This document shows positions 24,860 to 33,264 of a stretch of 64,000 bases of DNA, piece after piece. The DNA comes from RYN-230 sp963793825. Lineage in GTDB: Bacteria > Actinomycetota > Actinomycetes > Streptosporangiales > Streptosporangiaceae. The stretch spans positions 51,872 to 115,871 of the forward strand of contig CAWCBE010000010.1 in assembly GCA_963793825.1 (NCBI GenBank). The letters are read 5' to 3'. The notes below the pieces were generated by a model that had not been told where the DNA came from, did no database searches, and saw only the letters and a program-made list of their open reading frames with translations. How positions within the stretch are numbered: the first letter of the stretch is position 1; the number at the start of each line of letters is the position of its first letter. The position numbers and the translations under genes were made by a program.

Positions 24860-26034
24860 GTGATCACCAGCGACTTGAGGTAGCCCTCCAGGTTGCGGCG
24901 CACCTCGTCCACGGAGTCGCCGCCGAACTTCTCCGCCGCCGCGCCGGCGAGGACCAGCGCCACCATGGCCTCGGCCACCACCCCGGCCGCGGGTACCGCG
25001 GTCACGTCACTGCGCTGGTTGATGGCCCGGGCCGGCTCGCCGGTGCGCACGTCCACGGTGTCCAGCGCGCGGGGCACCGTGGAGATCGGCTTCATCGCCG
25101 CCCGCACCCGCAGCACCTCGCCCGTGCTCATGCCGCCCTCGATGCCCCCGGCCCGGTTGGTCCGCCGCCGGACGCCGGCGCCGGCCGGCTCCATCTCGTC
25201 GTGCGCCGCGGACCCGCGCCGCCGGGCAGTGGCGAAGCCGTCGCCGACCTCGACACCCTTGATGGCCTGGATGCTCATCAGCGCGCCGGCCAGCCGCCCG
25301 TCGAGCCGCCGGTCCCAGTGCACGTGGCTGCCCAGGCCGGGGGGCAGCCCGTAGCCCAGCACCTCGACCACGCCGCCGAGCGTATCGCCGTCCTTGCGCG
25401 CCGCGTCGATTTCCTGCTGCATCGCGGTGCTCGCCGCCCGGTCGAGGCAGCGCACCGGGTCCGCGTCGATCCGGTCCCGGTCCGGCGGCCCGGGCAGCAG
25501 CCCGGCCGGCGCGCTCACCGGCCCGATCGCCACCACATGGCTGAGTACCTCAATACCGAACGCCTGGGCCAGGTACTGCCGCGCCACCTCACCGACGGCG
25601 ACCCGGGCGGCGGTCTCGCGTGCGCTGGCGCGTTCCAGCACCGGGCGGGCGTCGTCGTGCCCGTACTTCTGCATCCCGGCCAGGTCAGCGTGGCCGGGAC
25701 GGGGGCGGGTGAGCGGCGCGTTGCGGGCCAGCTTCTCCAGCTCACCCGGGGGAACGGGGTCCGGGGACATGACCGTCTCCCACTTGGGCCATTCGGTGTT
25801 GGCCACCCGGATGGCCACCGGCCCGCCCAGGGTCCGGCCGTGCCGGGCCCCGCCAGTGATCTCCACCTCGTCCTGCTCGAACTTCATCCGGGCGCCCCGC
25901 CCGTACCCGGCCCGCCGGCGGGCCAGCGCGGCGGCGATGCCGGCGGTGCTGATTTCGACGCCCGCGGGCACGCCCTCACAGATGGCCACCAGGGCACGCC
26001 CGTGCGACTCCCCCGCGGTCAGCCAGCGAAACAT
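24856..26034 (-). CDS. aroC: Chorismate synthase
   Basis: Last common step of aromatic biosynthesis; forms chorismate from EPSP with reduced FMN. Signature FRWLTAGESHGRALVAICEG at the N-terminus, GRGARMKFEQDEVEI, RPGHADLAGMQKYGHDDARP and GIEGGMSTGEVLRVRAAMKP are all conserved. The length is 392 residues. The frame is open to 26169, but the ATG at 26034 gives the family N-terminus. First gene of aroC-aroK-aroB-aroQ-aroK2. Confidence 0.96.
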   Translation of the reverse strand: MFRWLTAGESHGRALVAICEGVPAGVEISTAGIAAALARRRAGYGRGARMKFEQDEVEITGGARHGRTLGGPVAIRVANTEWPKWETVMSPDPVPPGELEKLARNAPLTRPRPGHADLAGMQKYGHDDARPVLERASARETAARVAVGEVARQYLAQAFGIEVLSHVVAIGPVSAPAGLLPGPPDRDRIDADPVRCLDRAASTAMQQEIDAARKDGDTLGGVVEVLGYGLPPGLGSHVHWDRRLDGRLAGALMSIQAIKGVEVGDGFATARRRGSAAHDEMEPAGAGVRRRTNRAGGIEGGMSTGEVLRVRAAMKPISTVPRALDTVDVRTGEPARAINQRSDVTAVPAAGVVAEAMVALVLAGAAAEKFGGDSVDEVRRNLEGYLKSLVIT

Positions 26035-26080
26035 GCGCACGATCCTGCCACGGCCACGGCCGCGGGAAGCAGCCCGCGGG

Positions 26081-27046
26081 TCATCCGCGGCCGCCGGGCC
26101 GGGCGGGCGGCAGCACGGTGACTGCGATGCCGCGGCGCAGCCGGCCGCCCGCCGCGCCGAGCAGCGCACCGCTGACGCGGTGCACGGCCGCGGTGGCGGC
26201 GGCCGGGTCGCTGCCGTCCGCCAGGGTCACCCGCAGCGCCAGATCGGCCTGCTCCTCGCCGCCGTCCGCCGCCCCCCCGCCGTCCGCCGCCCCCTCGCCG
26301 CGCCGGCCGGCGGAGCGGCCGGCGGTCCCGGCCGGGGGCTCCTCGGCCGGGGGCTCCCCGCGCGGGCCGGCGCCGTCCAGCCAGCCGATGTCCTCGGTGG
26401 AACCAGGCCAGCCCAGGTCAGGCTCGGCCGGATCCGTGATCACCTGATCCGGGGTGGTCAGGGCGGCCGCGGTGATCAGCGGCTCGGTGGCCAGGGCGGT
26501 CCGCAGCGCCGCCAGCACGTCGGGGTCCTGGTGCGGCAGCGGCACCGGCCGCCCGGCGGCCAGTGCGGCCAGCCGGGCGCCCTCCACGGCCAGTGGCACC
26601 GGCCCGGCCACGTCGATGACCACCGCACTGGCGTCCTGGGTGCCCGCCAGCCAGGCGCGGGCGGCGGGGACCGGGACGGGGCGCGCGTCAGGGCGCCACC
26701 GGGTCAGGGCATCAAGGCACGTGAAGGCCAGGATGGCGGCCCGGCCGTCCTGGCCGATCAGGGTGGGCAGCGCCATCTCGGCGGACTTCTCCCGGCGCAG
26801 CTCGCGCTGCCCGCCGCTGTCCCCGGCAGCACCGCTGCCGCCCCCGCCCGCGGGCGGGACGCCGCCTTCCTCCTCGGTGAGCACGGCGACCACCGGGACC
26901 AGCAGCCGTGAGGTGGCCAGCGCGGCCAGCGCGGCATGCTCGCTGCCCTGCCCGGCGGCGTACGCGGCCAGCGCGGCCGCCACCGCGGGGTCGACAGCCC
27001 CGTCGTCCCCGGGAAACTGCGGCTCCACCGCGTTCAGCGTGCGCAC
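26081..27046 (-). CDS. SseB family protein
   Basis: A 321-residue protein with an SseB-type N-terminal domain. Recognisable parts are ALATSRLLVPVVAVL, MALPTLIGQDGRAAILAFTC and VVIDVAGPVPLAVEGARLAAL. Two low-complexity Gly-rich insertions interrupt it (about residues 65-85 and 230-262). SseB proteins are named after a type III secretion factor, but in actinobacteria no secretion role is known. It lies 46 nt upstream of aroC on the same strand. Confidence 0.8.
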   Translation of the reverse strand: MRTLNAVEPQFPGDDGAVDPAVAAALAAYAAGQGSEHAALAALATSRLLVPVVAVLTEEEGGVPPAGGGGSGAAGDSGGQRELRREKSAEMALPTLIGQDGRAAILAFTCLDALTRWRPDARPVPVPAARAWLAGTQDASAVVIDVAGPVPLAVEGARLAALAAGRPVPLPHQDPDVLAALRTALATEPLITAAALTTPDQVITDPAEPDLGWPGSTEDIGWLDGAGPRGEPPAEEPPAGTAGRSAGRRGEGAADGGGAADGGEEQADLALRVTLADGSDPAAATAAVHRVSGALLGAAGGRLRRGIAVTVLPPARPGGRG

Positions 27047-27263
27047 GGCCCAACCTTAATGCGGCGCAGCGGCTGGTCAGCACGGTTCTGGCCGTCGCAG
27101 CGCGGCCCCCCGGCCTGGTGACAGGCCTGCGAGCTGGGTTGGCACGGCCCTGGTTACGGTCAATTACATCCACTGATTTGGCCACTGCTGGTGAAGCAGT
27201 TGAGGGGAAAATCCGCGTGTGAGAGTCTTTTGAGCGCACCGCAGGCCGACCGGAGGGGAGTGT

Positions 27264-27707
27264 GTGACGCAGGCTCAGCACAGGGTCAGGATCCCCGAAC
27301 CGGGAACGCCGATGCAGAAGGTCATCCCGCCCCGCCTGGTCGAGCCCTATCTCACCGGGCGGCGCTCCGTGATCGCTGGTTACGTGTACCGGGCCCAGGA
27401 CTGCGCCTTCCGCAGCCCGGGCGAGTTCTACGATGCCCTGAACCTCGGCTACGACGGATCTGACTTCACCGCCGAGCTCGCGGAGATCTACGTCATGCGC
27501 TGGCGTGCCCTGGACATGGCCGGCTCGCTGGCCACCCCGCCGGCGGACAGCGCCAACGCCCTGGCCCTGCCGCGTATCCCCGAGTTCTACACGCTGCCCG
27601 TGCCGGTCCCGGTGGGAGCGGAGATCCGCCGGATCGGGCCCGCTGGTGAGGAACTGATCGCCCGGTATGACGGCCAGGCCTGGCTGCGGCCGTCGAGGGG
27701 ACTGTGA
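27264..27707 (+). CDS. Uncharacterised protein, first gene of a two-gene operon
   Basis: A 147-residue soluble protein with no signal peptide or membrane segment. I do not recognise a named domain. The central part (VIAGYVYRAQDCAF, then FYDALNLGYDGSDF, then ELAEIYVMRW) looks like a compact conserved fold, and the end (GPAGEELIARYDGQAWL) resembles short modules found in other actinobacterial proteins. The GTG start follows a strong GGAGGGGA with a 4-nt spacer. Its stop overlaps the start of the next gene (GTGA), so the two products are likely functionally linked. Confidence 0.8.
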   Translation: MTQAQHRVRIPEPGTPMQKVIPPRLVEPYLTGRRSVIAGYVYRAQDCAFRSPGEFYDALNLGYDGSDFTAELAEIYVMRWRALDMAGSLATPPADSANALALPRIPEFYTLPVPVPVGAEIRRIGPAGEELIARYDGQAWLRPSRGL

Positions 27708-28816
27708 GCCCGATGCGCTTCCGGTTGATGGCCACCTACCGCGGCGTGCCGTACGAGGCGGGGGTCGGCCCCTCGGATTCGGACGTGGTCCTGTTCGCCG
27801 CCTGCCCGCCACCTGAGGAGCTCGGCTTCGAGCCCGCCCCGGGGCACTGGCGCAAGCGGGTCATCCGGGCCGAGGTGGACGTGCTGTGGCAGTCCCGGCC
27901 GGTCGGCACCTTCCATGGCGAGCCCTGCCTCGTGCTCGATGACCTGGGTGACCGGCTGCACATCGTCTATCAGGGCGAGGACAGCAGGCGGGCCAGGGAA
28001 CTCGGTTACTGGCAGGTTGACCGGGGCGTGTTCGAGCTGCTGACGCCGCGCGAGGAGGTGACCGGGCTGACCGAGGAGAAGGCGGAGAAGGGCCTGCCAC
28101 GGCGCAGCCCGCCCGCGGCACCGCCGCTGCCGTCCTACCCCTACAGCGCGCCCCAGTGGCCGCCGGCCCCCGTCGCGGCCACCGCGGGCCGCGGCCGCGA
28201 CGGGCGGGACGGTTACCCCGGCGAGCCTGCGCTCGCCCAGGCCGCGGCCTGGACTGGCAGTCAGGCCGGCGGCTACCACGGGAACGGGACGGCCCCGCCC
28301 GGCGGCGGGTACAACGGGACCGGGTCCCTGGCCCCGGCGGGCGCCGGGTACGACGGCACCGGCCCGGCCGCCCCGGGCTACAGCGGCACCGGGGCACCTG
28401 CCGGGACGGGCGGCTGGACCCGGAACGGCCCGTTGGCCCCGGGTCCGGCGGCCAACGGGAACGGCATGGCCAACGGGACGGGGGACTGGAACAGGACCGG
28501 GCCGCGGCCGTCCCGTGGCCACGCGGCCGGGTCCGGCCGGCGGGCCGCCCGCAGGCAGCGGGTACAGACCCGGTCCATCTTCTCCGAACTGGCCGACCTG
28601 GCCGCCATCCCGCGGTCCGCGTACGCGCTGGAACAAGAGTCAGACGGCGCGATGTGCCTGGTCCGGACGGACCAGGGGTTCGAGGTCTTCAGCGCGGCCG
28701 ACGGCGCCCGGCACGAAGTCCGCTCCTTCGATGACGAGGAGGCGGCGTACTTCTACCTGTTCGGCGTGCTGGCCGCCGAGGCGGTCCGGAACGGCTCGCT
28801 GGCACCGCCCCACTAG
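27704..28816 (+). CDS. Uncharacterised two-domain protein with Gly/Asn/Thr-rich linker
   Basis: A 370-residue protein in three parts. Residues 1-125 form a compact domain (FRLMATYRGVPYEAGVGPSD, DDLGDRLHIVYQG, GYWQVDRGVFELLTPREEV). Residues 130-285 are a disordered linker with imperfect repeats such as GGYNGTG, AGYDGTG and PGYSGTG. Residues 290-370 form a second domain (IFSELADLAAIPRSAYALE, AMCLVRTDQGFEVFSAADG, FDDEEAAYFYLFGVLAAEAV). No known function is recognised. Coupled by overlap to the previous gene. Its last 177 bases lie opposite the 3' end of the sigma factor gene. Confidence 0.85.
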   Translation: MSPMRFRLMATYRGVPYEAGVGPSDSDVVLFAACPPPEELGFEPAPGHWRKRVIRAEVDVLWQSRPVGTFHGEPCLVLDDLGDRLHIVYQGEDSRRARELGYWQVDRGVFELLTPREEVTGLTEEKAEKGLPRRSPPAAPPLPSYPYSAPQWPPAPVAATAGRGRDGRDGYPGEPALAQAAAWTGSQAGGYHGNGTAPPGGGYNGTGSLAPAGAGYDGTGPAAPGYSGTGAPAGTGGWTRNGPLAPGPAANGNGMANGTGDWNRTGPRPSRGHAAGSGRRAARRQRVQTRSIFSELADLAAIPRSAYALEQESDGAMCLVRTDQGFEVFSAADGARHEVRSFDDEEAAYFYLFGVLAAEAVRNGSLAPPH

Positions 28817-29401
28817 GCCCTGGTGCCGCCGGGCCCGGGCGGGGCCGCGGCTGACCTCTCGTAACAGCGCCGCCGGTGACGCGATCAGCACGCTGAGCCG
28901 GCGCAGCCCACGGGACGTCCGGGCCTTGATCGTGCCGAGCGGCACATCCAGGCGCTCGGCAATCTCCCGCTGGGTCAGGTCGGCGTAGTAGGCCATCTCG
29001 ATGGCCTCGCGCTGCTGGGTGGTCAGCCGGGCCAGGGCGACCTGCATGTCCTGCGTCTGCTCCACCCGGCTGGCGATGTCACGCCCGTCCGGCCCGGGCA
29101 TCGACGCGGCATCCTCGAGCGAGACCGTCTCACGGTGCCGGGAGCGGAGGTGATCGATGGCCCGGCGGCGCGCGATCGTGAGCACCCAGGCCTCCAGGCT
29201 GCGCTCCGGGTCGAACCGGCTGCGGAACCGCCAGACCTCCGTGAAAACCACCTGCACGACGTCGTCGATATCCGCGTCGGGCACCCGGCCGCGCAGGTAA
29301 CGCCGCAGCATGGGGCCGAGTTCCGCGTAGCAGTCCCCGAACGCGTCCTCGTGGGCTTCGGCCAGGCGAACACCCAGTTCCCTGATCCTGTCTGCGCCCA
29401 C
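28640..29401 (-). CDS. ECF-type RNA polymerase sigma factor
   Basis: Sigma-70 family factor with region 2 (DIDDVVQVVFTEVWRFRSRF, then LEAWVLTIARRRAIDHLRS) and region 4 (LTTQQREAIEMAYYADLTQ, then EIAERLDVPLGTIKARTSRG). The recognisable factor ends near residue 190. The remaining 60 or so residues come from DNA that is the complement of the convergent gene's coding end and look like read-through sequence. No anti-sigma gene is adjacent. The start at 29401 fits region 2. Confidence 0.9.
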   Translation of the reverse strand: MGADRIRELGVRLAEAHEDAFGDCYAELGPMLRRYLRGRVPDADIDDVVQVVFTEVWRFRSRFDPERSLEAWVLTIARRRAIDHLRSRHRETVSLEDAASMPGPDGRDIASRVEQTQDMQVALARLTTQQREAIEMAYYADLTQREIAERLDVPLGTIKARTSRGLRRLSVLIASPAALLREVSRGPARARRHQGLVGRCQRAVPDRLGGQHAEQVEVRRLLVIEGADFVPGAVGRAEDLEPLVRPDQAHRAV

Positions 29402-29749
29402 GGCGCCACCTTCCTTCTCCGCCCGGCCGAATCGGCAGCTACGGCCTGGACCGCCACGGGCTAGGCGAAAAGTCCTGGAATAAACCGCTTCAAAAGTTAT
29501 TCATAGTCTACGATCGCGGCCGGTGCAACCGGACACGGGGGTGACCCCGAACTCCTCGCGTGACCGCGGCTGGTTGTGCGCCCGGCGCAGGACAGCCCGC
29601 CGGGCACGGGCGGACAGGGCCGGAGGGATGACACGGTGACTGGAGGACGCGGCGCGGCCGGGCCGCGCGGCGCGGTCAGCCGCGGTGGCGCGGCGGCACG
29701 CCGCGGCCAGCCGCGGCCCGGGCCCGGACGGGCTGGGCGCGGCCGGGCG
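29402..29749. other. 348-bp intergenic region with sigma-gene promoter candidate
   Basis: No gene is supported here. An AT-rich patch holds the inverted repeat GAATAA-N13-TTATTC (29478-29502), about 80 bp upstream of the sigma factor start, a candidate promoter or operator. A GC palindrome (29652-29668) lies downstream of the MerR gene and may act as its terminator. Confidence 0.4.
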
Positions 29750-30688
29750 TCAGTTGCGGCCCAGCGCCGCCAGCACCTCAGCTACCGCCCCGGGCAGCGT
29801 CTCGACCAGGCGGGCACCGTCAGGCAGGGCCGTGCGCGGCCAGCCGGGGCCGCCGAGCAGCAGCCGGGTACCGGGCCGGGGCGGCCGCAGATCCGGCAGC
29901 GCCCGGACATTCCCGCTCGCGGGGACCTGCGACCACAGGAACACGGCCGCCGGGCCGGTGCGGCGGACAGCGGCGGCCAGCGACGGGTAGGGCAGGTTGG
30001 CGCCGAGCACCCGGGCCGCGACGCCCCGCTCCGCCAGCGCGGCCGCGAGCGCGTAGAGCGGGAGGCTGTGCTGCTCACCAGGGGCGCAGGCGAGCAGGAC
30101 GGCCCGGTGATCAGGCGGCCCCGTCTGGGCCGGCCTGATGCCGGCCAGGACGGCCAGGGTGACCGCGGACAGCAGGTGCTCCGCCTCGATGCACTCGCCG
30201 CTGTGCTCGTAGCGGGTGCCGATCCCGGCCAGCACCGGGACGAGCAGGTCGTCCCAGGTAAGGATCACCCCGTCCCGGTCCACGGCCGCCTGGATGATCT
30301 CACCCATGAGCGCGTCGTCCAGCGCGAGGGCAGCGCGGGCCAGCCCGCGCGCGACGGCGGACGCGCCCGGCAGGGCGAGGCGCTGGCCGCCGGCCCCGTG
30401 GCCCGGCCCCGACCGGGCCGGGTTCGCGGCCGCGCGGGCCGCCCCGGCCGGGGCGGCCGCGTCGGCCAGCGCGGCCCGGGCCGCATCGCCGGGCGCCACG
30501 CCGCGCAGGATCAGTTTCTGCATGTGCTCCAGGCGGGTGATGTCGTCCGCCGTGTAGCGCCGGTGCCGGCCGGGGCTCAGCTCCTGGGCACCGATCCCGT
30601 ACCGCCGGTTCCAGGTGCGCAGCGTGGACGGGGCGATCCCGAGACGGCGCGCCACCGTCCCGACACTGAACCCGACCTCATGCGCCAT
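29750..30688 (-). CDS. MerR family regulator with B12-binding domain (LitR/CarH-like), first copy
   Basis: Light- or cobalamin-type regulator of carotenoid genes. The N-terminal MerR domain reads SVGTVARRLGIAPSTLRTWN and SPGRHRRYTADDITRLEHMQ. The C-terminal half matches the cobalamin-binding module of CarH/LitR. The ExH motif carrying the cobalt-ligand His is seen as APGEQHSLP. The adenosyl pocket pattern W-x9-EH is present only as Y-x9-EH (YEHSGECIEAEH), so the Trp is replaced by Tyr. The ATG at 30688 gives the family start; the frame opens further to 30760. It is divergent from the CruF-like gene. Confidence 0.88.
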   Translation of the reverse strand: MAHEVGFSVGTVARRLGIAPSTLRTWNRRYGIGAQELSPGRHRRYTADDITRLEHMQKLILRGVAPGDAARAALADAAAPAGAARAAANPARSGPGHGAGGQRLALPGASAVARGLARAALALDDALMGEIIQAAVDRDGVILTWDDLLVPVLAGIGTRYEHSGECIEAEHLLSAVTLAVLAGIRPAQTGPPDHRAVLLACAPGEQHSLPLYALAAALAERGVAARVLGANLPYPSLAAAVRRTGPAAVFLWSQVPASGNVRALPDLRPPRPGTRLLLGGPGWPRTALPDGARLVETLPGAVAEVLAALGRN

Positions 30689-30770
30689 GACCCATTCCCG
30701 ACCTGAGCGGACGCCGCTCAACGCGGCCCGTGATCCCGGACCCGGCTCTAGCAGGGCCATTCAACCCGGG

Positions 30771-31739
30771 ATGCACGGCGCGGGACAAGCCGGGCGATCG
30801 GGGGCCGGGCCGCGGGCCGGGCCCGCGGCCCGGTCCCGGCTTGTCCCGCCGCGGCCCGCCGCCCTGGCCCCCCGCGGGAAGGCGCCCGCCCGGGCTGCGG
30901 CGGCCCGGGCCGCGGCGGCCCGGGCGGGCCGCTCCTGGTGGCCTGAGGCCTGCGCCGCGGCCATGCTCGCGGCGGGCCCGCACCGTGGACGCGCCCGGGC
31001 CGGCTGGGTGGCCCTGGCCGCCATGGCCGTCGCCCAGGTGGCCTCCTCGAAAGCCGGGCACCTGGTCTTCTTCGTCTGGCTCATCGTGGCCCTGCTGGCC
31101 GCGGCGTCGGTCGCGTTCACGGCGGTCCGCGCGGGCTGGCGCCGGGCGGCCGCGGCGGCCGCGGCGGCCTTCCTGCTCGGGCTGGCCGCCGAGTGGGCCG
31201 GAACCCGGACCGGCTTCCCGTTCGGGGCCTACCGGTACACCGGCCTGCTCCGCCCGTCCATTGGCACCGTGCCGCTGACCGTGCCGCTGGCCTGGTCCGG
31301 GATGGGGCTGGCGGGTTACGCGGCCGGCTGCGCGATCACCCGGGGCCGGGCCGGCCGGATCGCGGCCGGGGCTGCCGCGCTGACCGCCTGGGACCTGTTC
31401 CTTGATCCGCAGATGCTGCGGAACGGGTTCTGGCAGTGGGCCCACCCCGGTCCCTATCAGGGCGTCCCGCTGAGCAATTTCGCCGGCTGGCTGCTCGTGT
31501 CGGCCATCCTCATGGCGGTGCTCGATGGGCTGCTGGCACCGCGGCGGCCTGCCGTGCCCTCCCTGTATCCGGGCCTGCTGGCCGCCTACACGGTCATGGC
31601 CGTGATGGAGACGGTGGGCTTCGCCGCCGTCTTCCCGCACGGCCGCGCCATCGCGCTGGCCGGGGCGCTGGGCATGGGCATCCCGGCCGCTGCCGCCTGG
31701 GCCCGGCTGCGCCACCCGCCGCACGGGGGATCGGCCTGA
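30771..31739 (+). CDS. Carotenoid biosynthesis membrane protein, CruF-like (DUF422)
   Basis: Integral membrane protein of the DUF422 family, which includes CruF carotenoid 1,2-hydratase and bisanhydrobacterioruberin hydratase. Core signatures are GFPFGAYRYTGLLRP, VPLTVPLAWSGMGLAGYA, TAWDLFLDPQM and PGPYQGVPLSNFAGWLLVS. At least six hydrophobic segments. The first 60 residues from this start are Ala/Arg/Pro-rich; the real start is uncertain, and 30963 is an alternative. CruF adds water to the terminal psi-end of linear carotenoids, making a hydroxyl that a glycosyltransferase can use, which fits the gene two places downstream. Confidence 0.85.
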   Translation: MHGAGQAGRSGAGPRAGPAARSRLVPPRPAALAPRGKAPARAAAARAAAARAGRSWWPEACAAAMLAAGPHRGRARAGWVALAAMAVAQVASSKAGHLVFFVWLIVALLAAASVAFTAVRAGWRRAAAAAAAAFLLGLAAEWAGTRTGFPFGAYRYTGLLRPSIGTVPLTVPLAWSGMGLAGYAAGCAITRGRAGRIAAGAAALTAWDLFLDPQMLRNGFWQWAHPGPYQGVPLSNFAGWLLVSAILMAVLDGLLAPRRPAVPSLYPGLLAAYTVMAVMETVGFAAVFPHGRAIALAGALGMGIPAAAAWARLRHPPHGGSA

Positions 31740-31791
31740 CGCAGATCCGGACTGGGACAGGCCGGAACGAGGCGGACCCGGAGGGGACGGC

Positions 31792-33264
31792 ATGATGACT
31801 GAGGTCGCGGTGATCGGCGGCGGGGTGGGCGGCATGGCCACGGCCATCCGGCTGGCCGCGCGCGGGCACCAGGTCACCCTGTACGAGCGGCGCACCGAGC
31901 TGGGCGGCAAGCTGACCGAACGGCGGCGGGACGGCTTCACCTTCGGCCTCGGCCCGTCCCTGCTCACGCTGCCCGGCGAATTCGCCGGGCTGGCCGCCGA
32001 GGCCGGACGGAAGCTGGACGAACTCGTCACGCTGCTGCCCGTGGACCCGGTGTGCCGCTACCACTTCGCCGACGGCAGCGTGCTGGACGCGGCCAGCGAC
32101 CCGGCCGAGATGGCCGCCGCGGTCGACCGGCTGGCCCCGGGCGAGGGCGCGGCCTGGCAGCGCTACGTCGCGTGGGGCGGGCGGTGCTGGGCCGCCAGCG
32201 AGCGCGCGTTCCTGGCCGGCCCGCTGGAGATGTCGTCGCTGTCCCGGCGGTCCGCCAGCCCCGCCGACCTGCTCGCCATCGCCCCCGGCCGGACCCTGGC
32301 CGGGCACGCGGCCCGGTTCTTCACCGACCCCCGCATGATCCAGTACGCCGGCCGGTACGCCACCTACTCCGGTTCCTCCCCGTACCAGGCGCCGGCGGCG
32401 CTCGGCTGCATCCCGTACCTGGAGCACGCCCGGGGCGCCTGGCACGTCCAGGGCGGCCTGGCCCGGCTGCGCGACGCGCTGGCCGTGCTGCTGGCCGAGA
32501 CCGGCGTCGAGGTGCGCACCGCGACCATGGTGACCCGGGTGCTCAGCTCGGCCGGCGCCGTGACCGGGGTCGTGGCGGACGGCGAGCGGACCGGCGCCGA
32601 CCTGGTGGTCTGCGGCGCCGACGCGGCCCGGCTGTACCGCGACCTGTACCCGGACCAGCCGATGCGGCGCCGGATCGGGCGGCTGGGGCCCTCCTCGTCC
32701 GGGGTCCTGCTGCTGGCCGGCGTCCGCGGCCGCACCCCGGGGCTGGCCCAGCACAACGTGATCTTCTCGGCGGACTACCGGGCCGAGTTCACCGACATCT
32801 TCCGGCGCGGCCAGCCCCCGGCCGACCCGACTATCTACCTGGGCTGCTCGGCCACGGCGGACCCGTCGGCCGCGCCCGCGGACCATGAGAACCTGGCCGT
32901 GCTGGTGAACGTGCCGGCCGGCAGCCCGGCGCGCTGGGACTGGACGCCGCGCGAGTACCAGGAACTGCTGCTGGACAAGCTGGCCGCCGCGGGCATGGAC
33001 ATCCGCGGGCGGCTGCTGTTCACCGAGATGCTGACGCCCGCCGACCTGGAGCGGCGCTACGACGGCTGGCAGGGATCGATCTACGGGACGCCGCACCACG
33101 GCCGCCTGGCCCCGTTCCGGCGGCCGGGCAACCGCGGGCCGGTGCGCGGGCTGTACCTGGTCGGCGGATCGGTCCACCCGGGTGGCGGGCTGCCGCTGGT
33201 GGTGATCGGCTCGCGGATCGTCGCCGACATGATCACCGAGGACCTCGCCGGGACGGGATCGTGA
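31792..33264 (+). CDS. CrtI-family carotenoid desaturase/oxidase, second copy
   Basis: FAD-dependent amine-oxidase-fold enzyme of 490 residues. The N-terminal dinucleotide motif is VIGGGVGGMATAIRLAARGH with ERRTELGGKL. The C-terminal signature is GLYLVGGSVHPGGGLPLVV. Its neighbours (CruF-like hydratase and glycosyltransferase) suggest a late step such as 3,4-desaturation of a 1-hydroxycarotenoid (CrtD-like) or terminal oxidation (CrtP-like), rather than phytoene desaturation, which the crtI at 38719 probably does. A GGAGGGG site precedes two adjacent ATG codons. It overlaps the next gene by 4 nt. Confidence 0.9.
   Translation: MMTEVAVIGGGVGGMATAIRLAARGHQVTLYERRTELGGKLTERRRDGFTFGLGPSLLTLPGEFAGLAAEAGRKLDELVTLLPVDPVCRYHFADGSVLDAASDPAEMAAAVDRLAPGEGAAWQRYVAWGGRCWAASERAFLAGPLEMSSLSRRSASPADLLAIAPGRTLAGHAARFFTDPRMIQYAGRYATYSGSSPYQAPAALGCIPYLEHARGAWHVQGGLARLRDALAVLLAETGVEVRTATMVTRVLSSAGAVTGVVADGERTGADLVVCGADAARLYRDLYPDQPMRRRIGRLGPSSSGVLLLAGVRGRTPGLAQHNVIFSADYRAEFTDIFRRGQPPADPTIYLGCSATADPSAAPADHENLAVLVNVPAGSPARWDWTPREYQELLLDKLAAAGMDIRGRLLFTEMLTPADLERRYDGWQGSIYGTPHHGRLAPFRRPGNRGPVRGLYLVGGSVHPGGGLPLVVIGSRIVADMITEDLAGTGS

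Noticed and set aside
29652..29668. Strong terminator after the first MerR gene
   Set aside because: The palindrome has only a 1-nt loop, so the real stem is shorter; mentioned in the intergenic entry but not called as a terminator.
30687..30689. ATG of the CruF-like gene overlapping the MerR start in CATG, as at 34991
   Set aside because: Unlike the pair at 34991, no ribosome site precedes this plus-strand ATG and the extra N-terminus is low-complexity; a downstream start is more likely.
31594..33177. 527-codon minus-strand frame over the second CrtI gene
   Set aside because: Antisense to a gene with full CrtI signatures.
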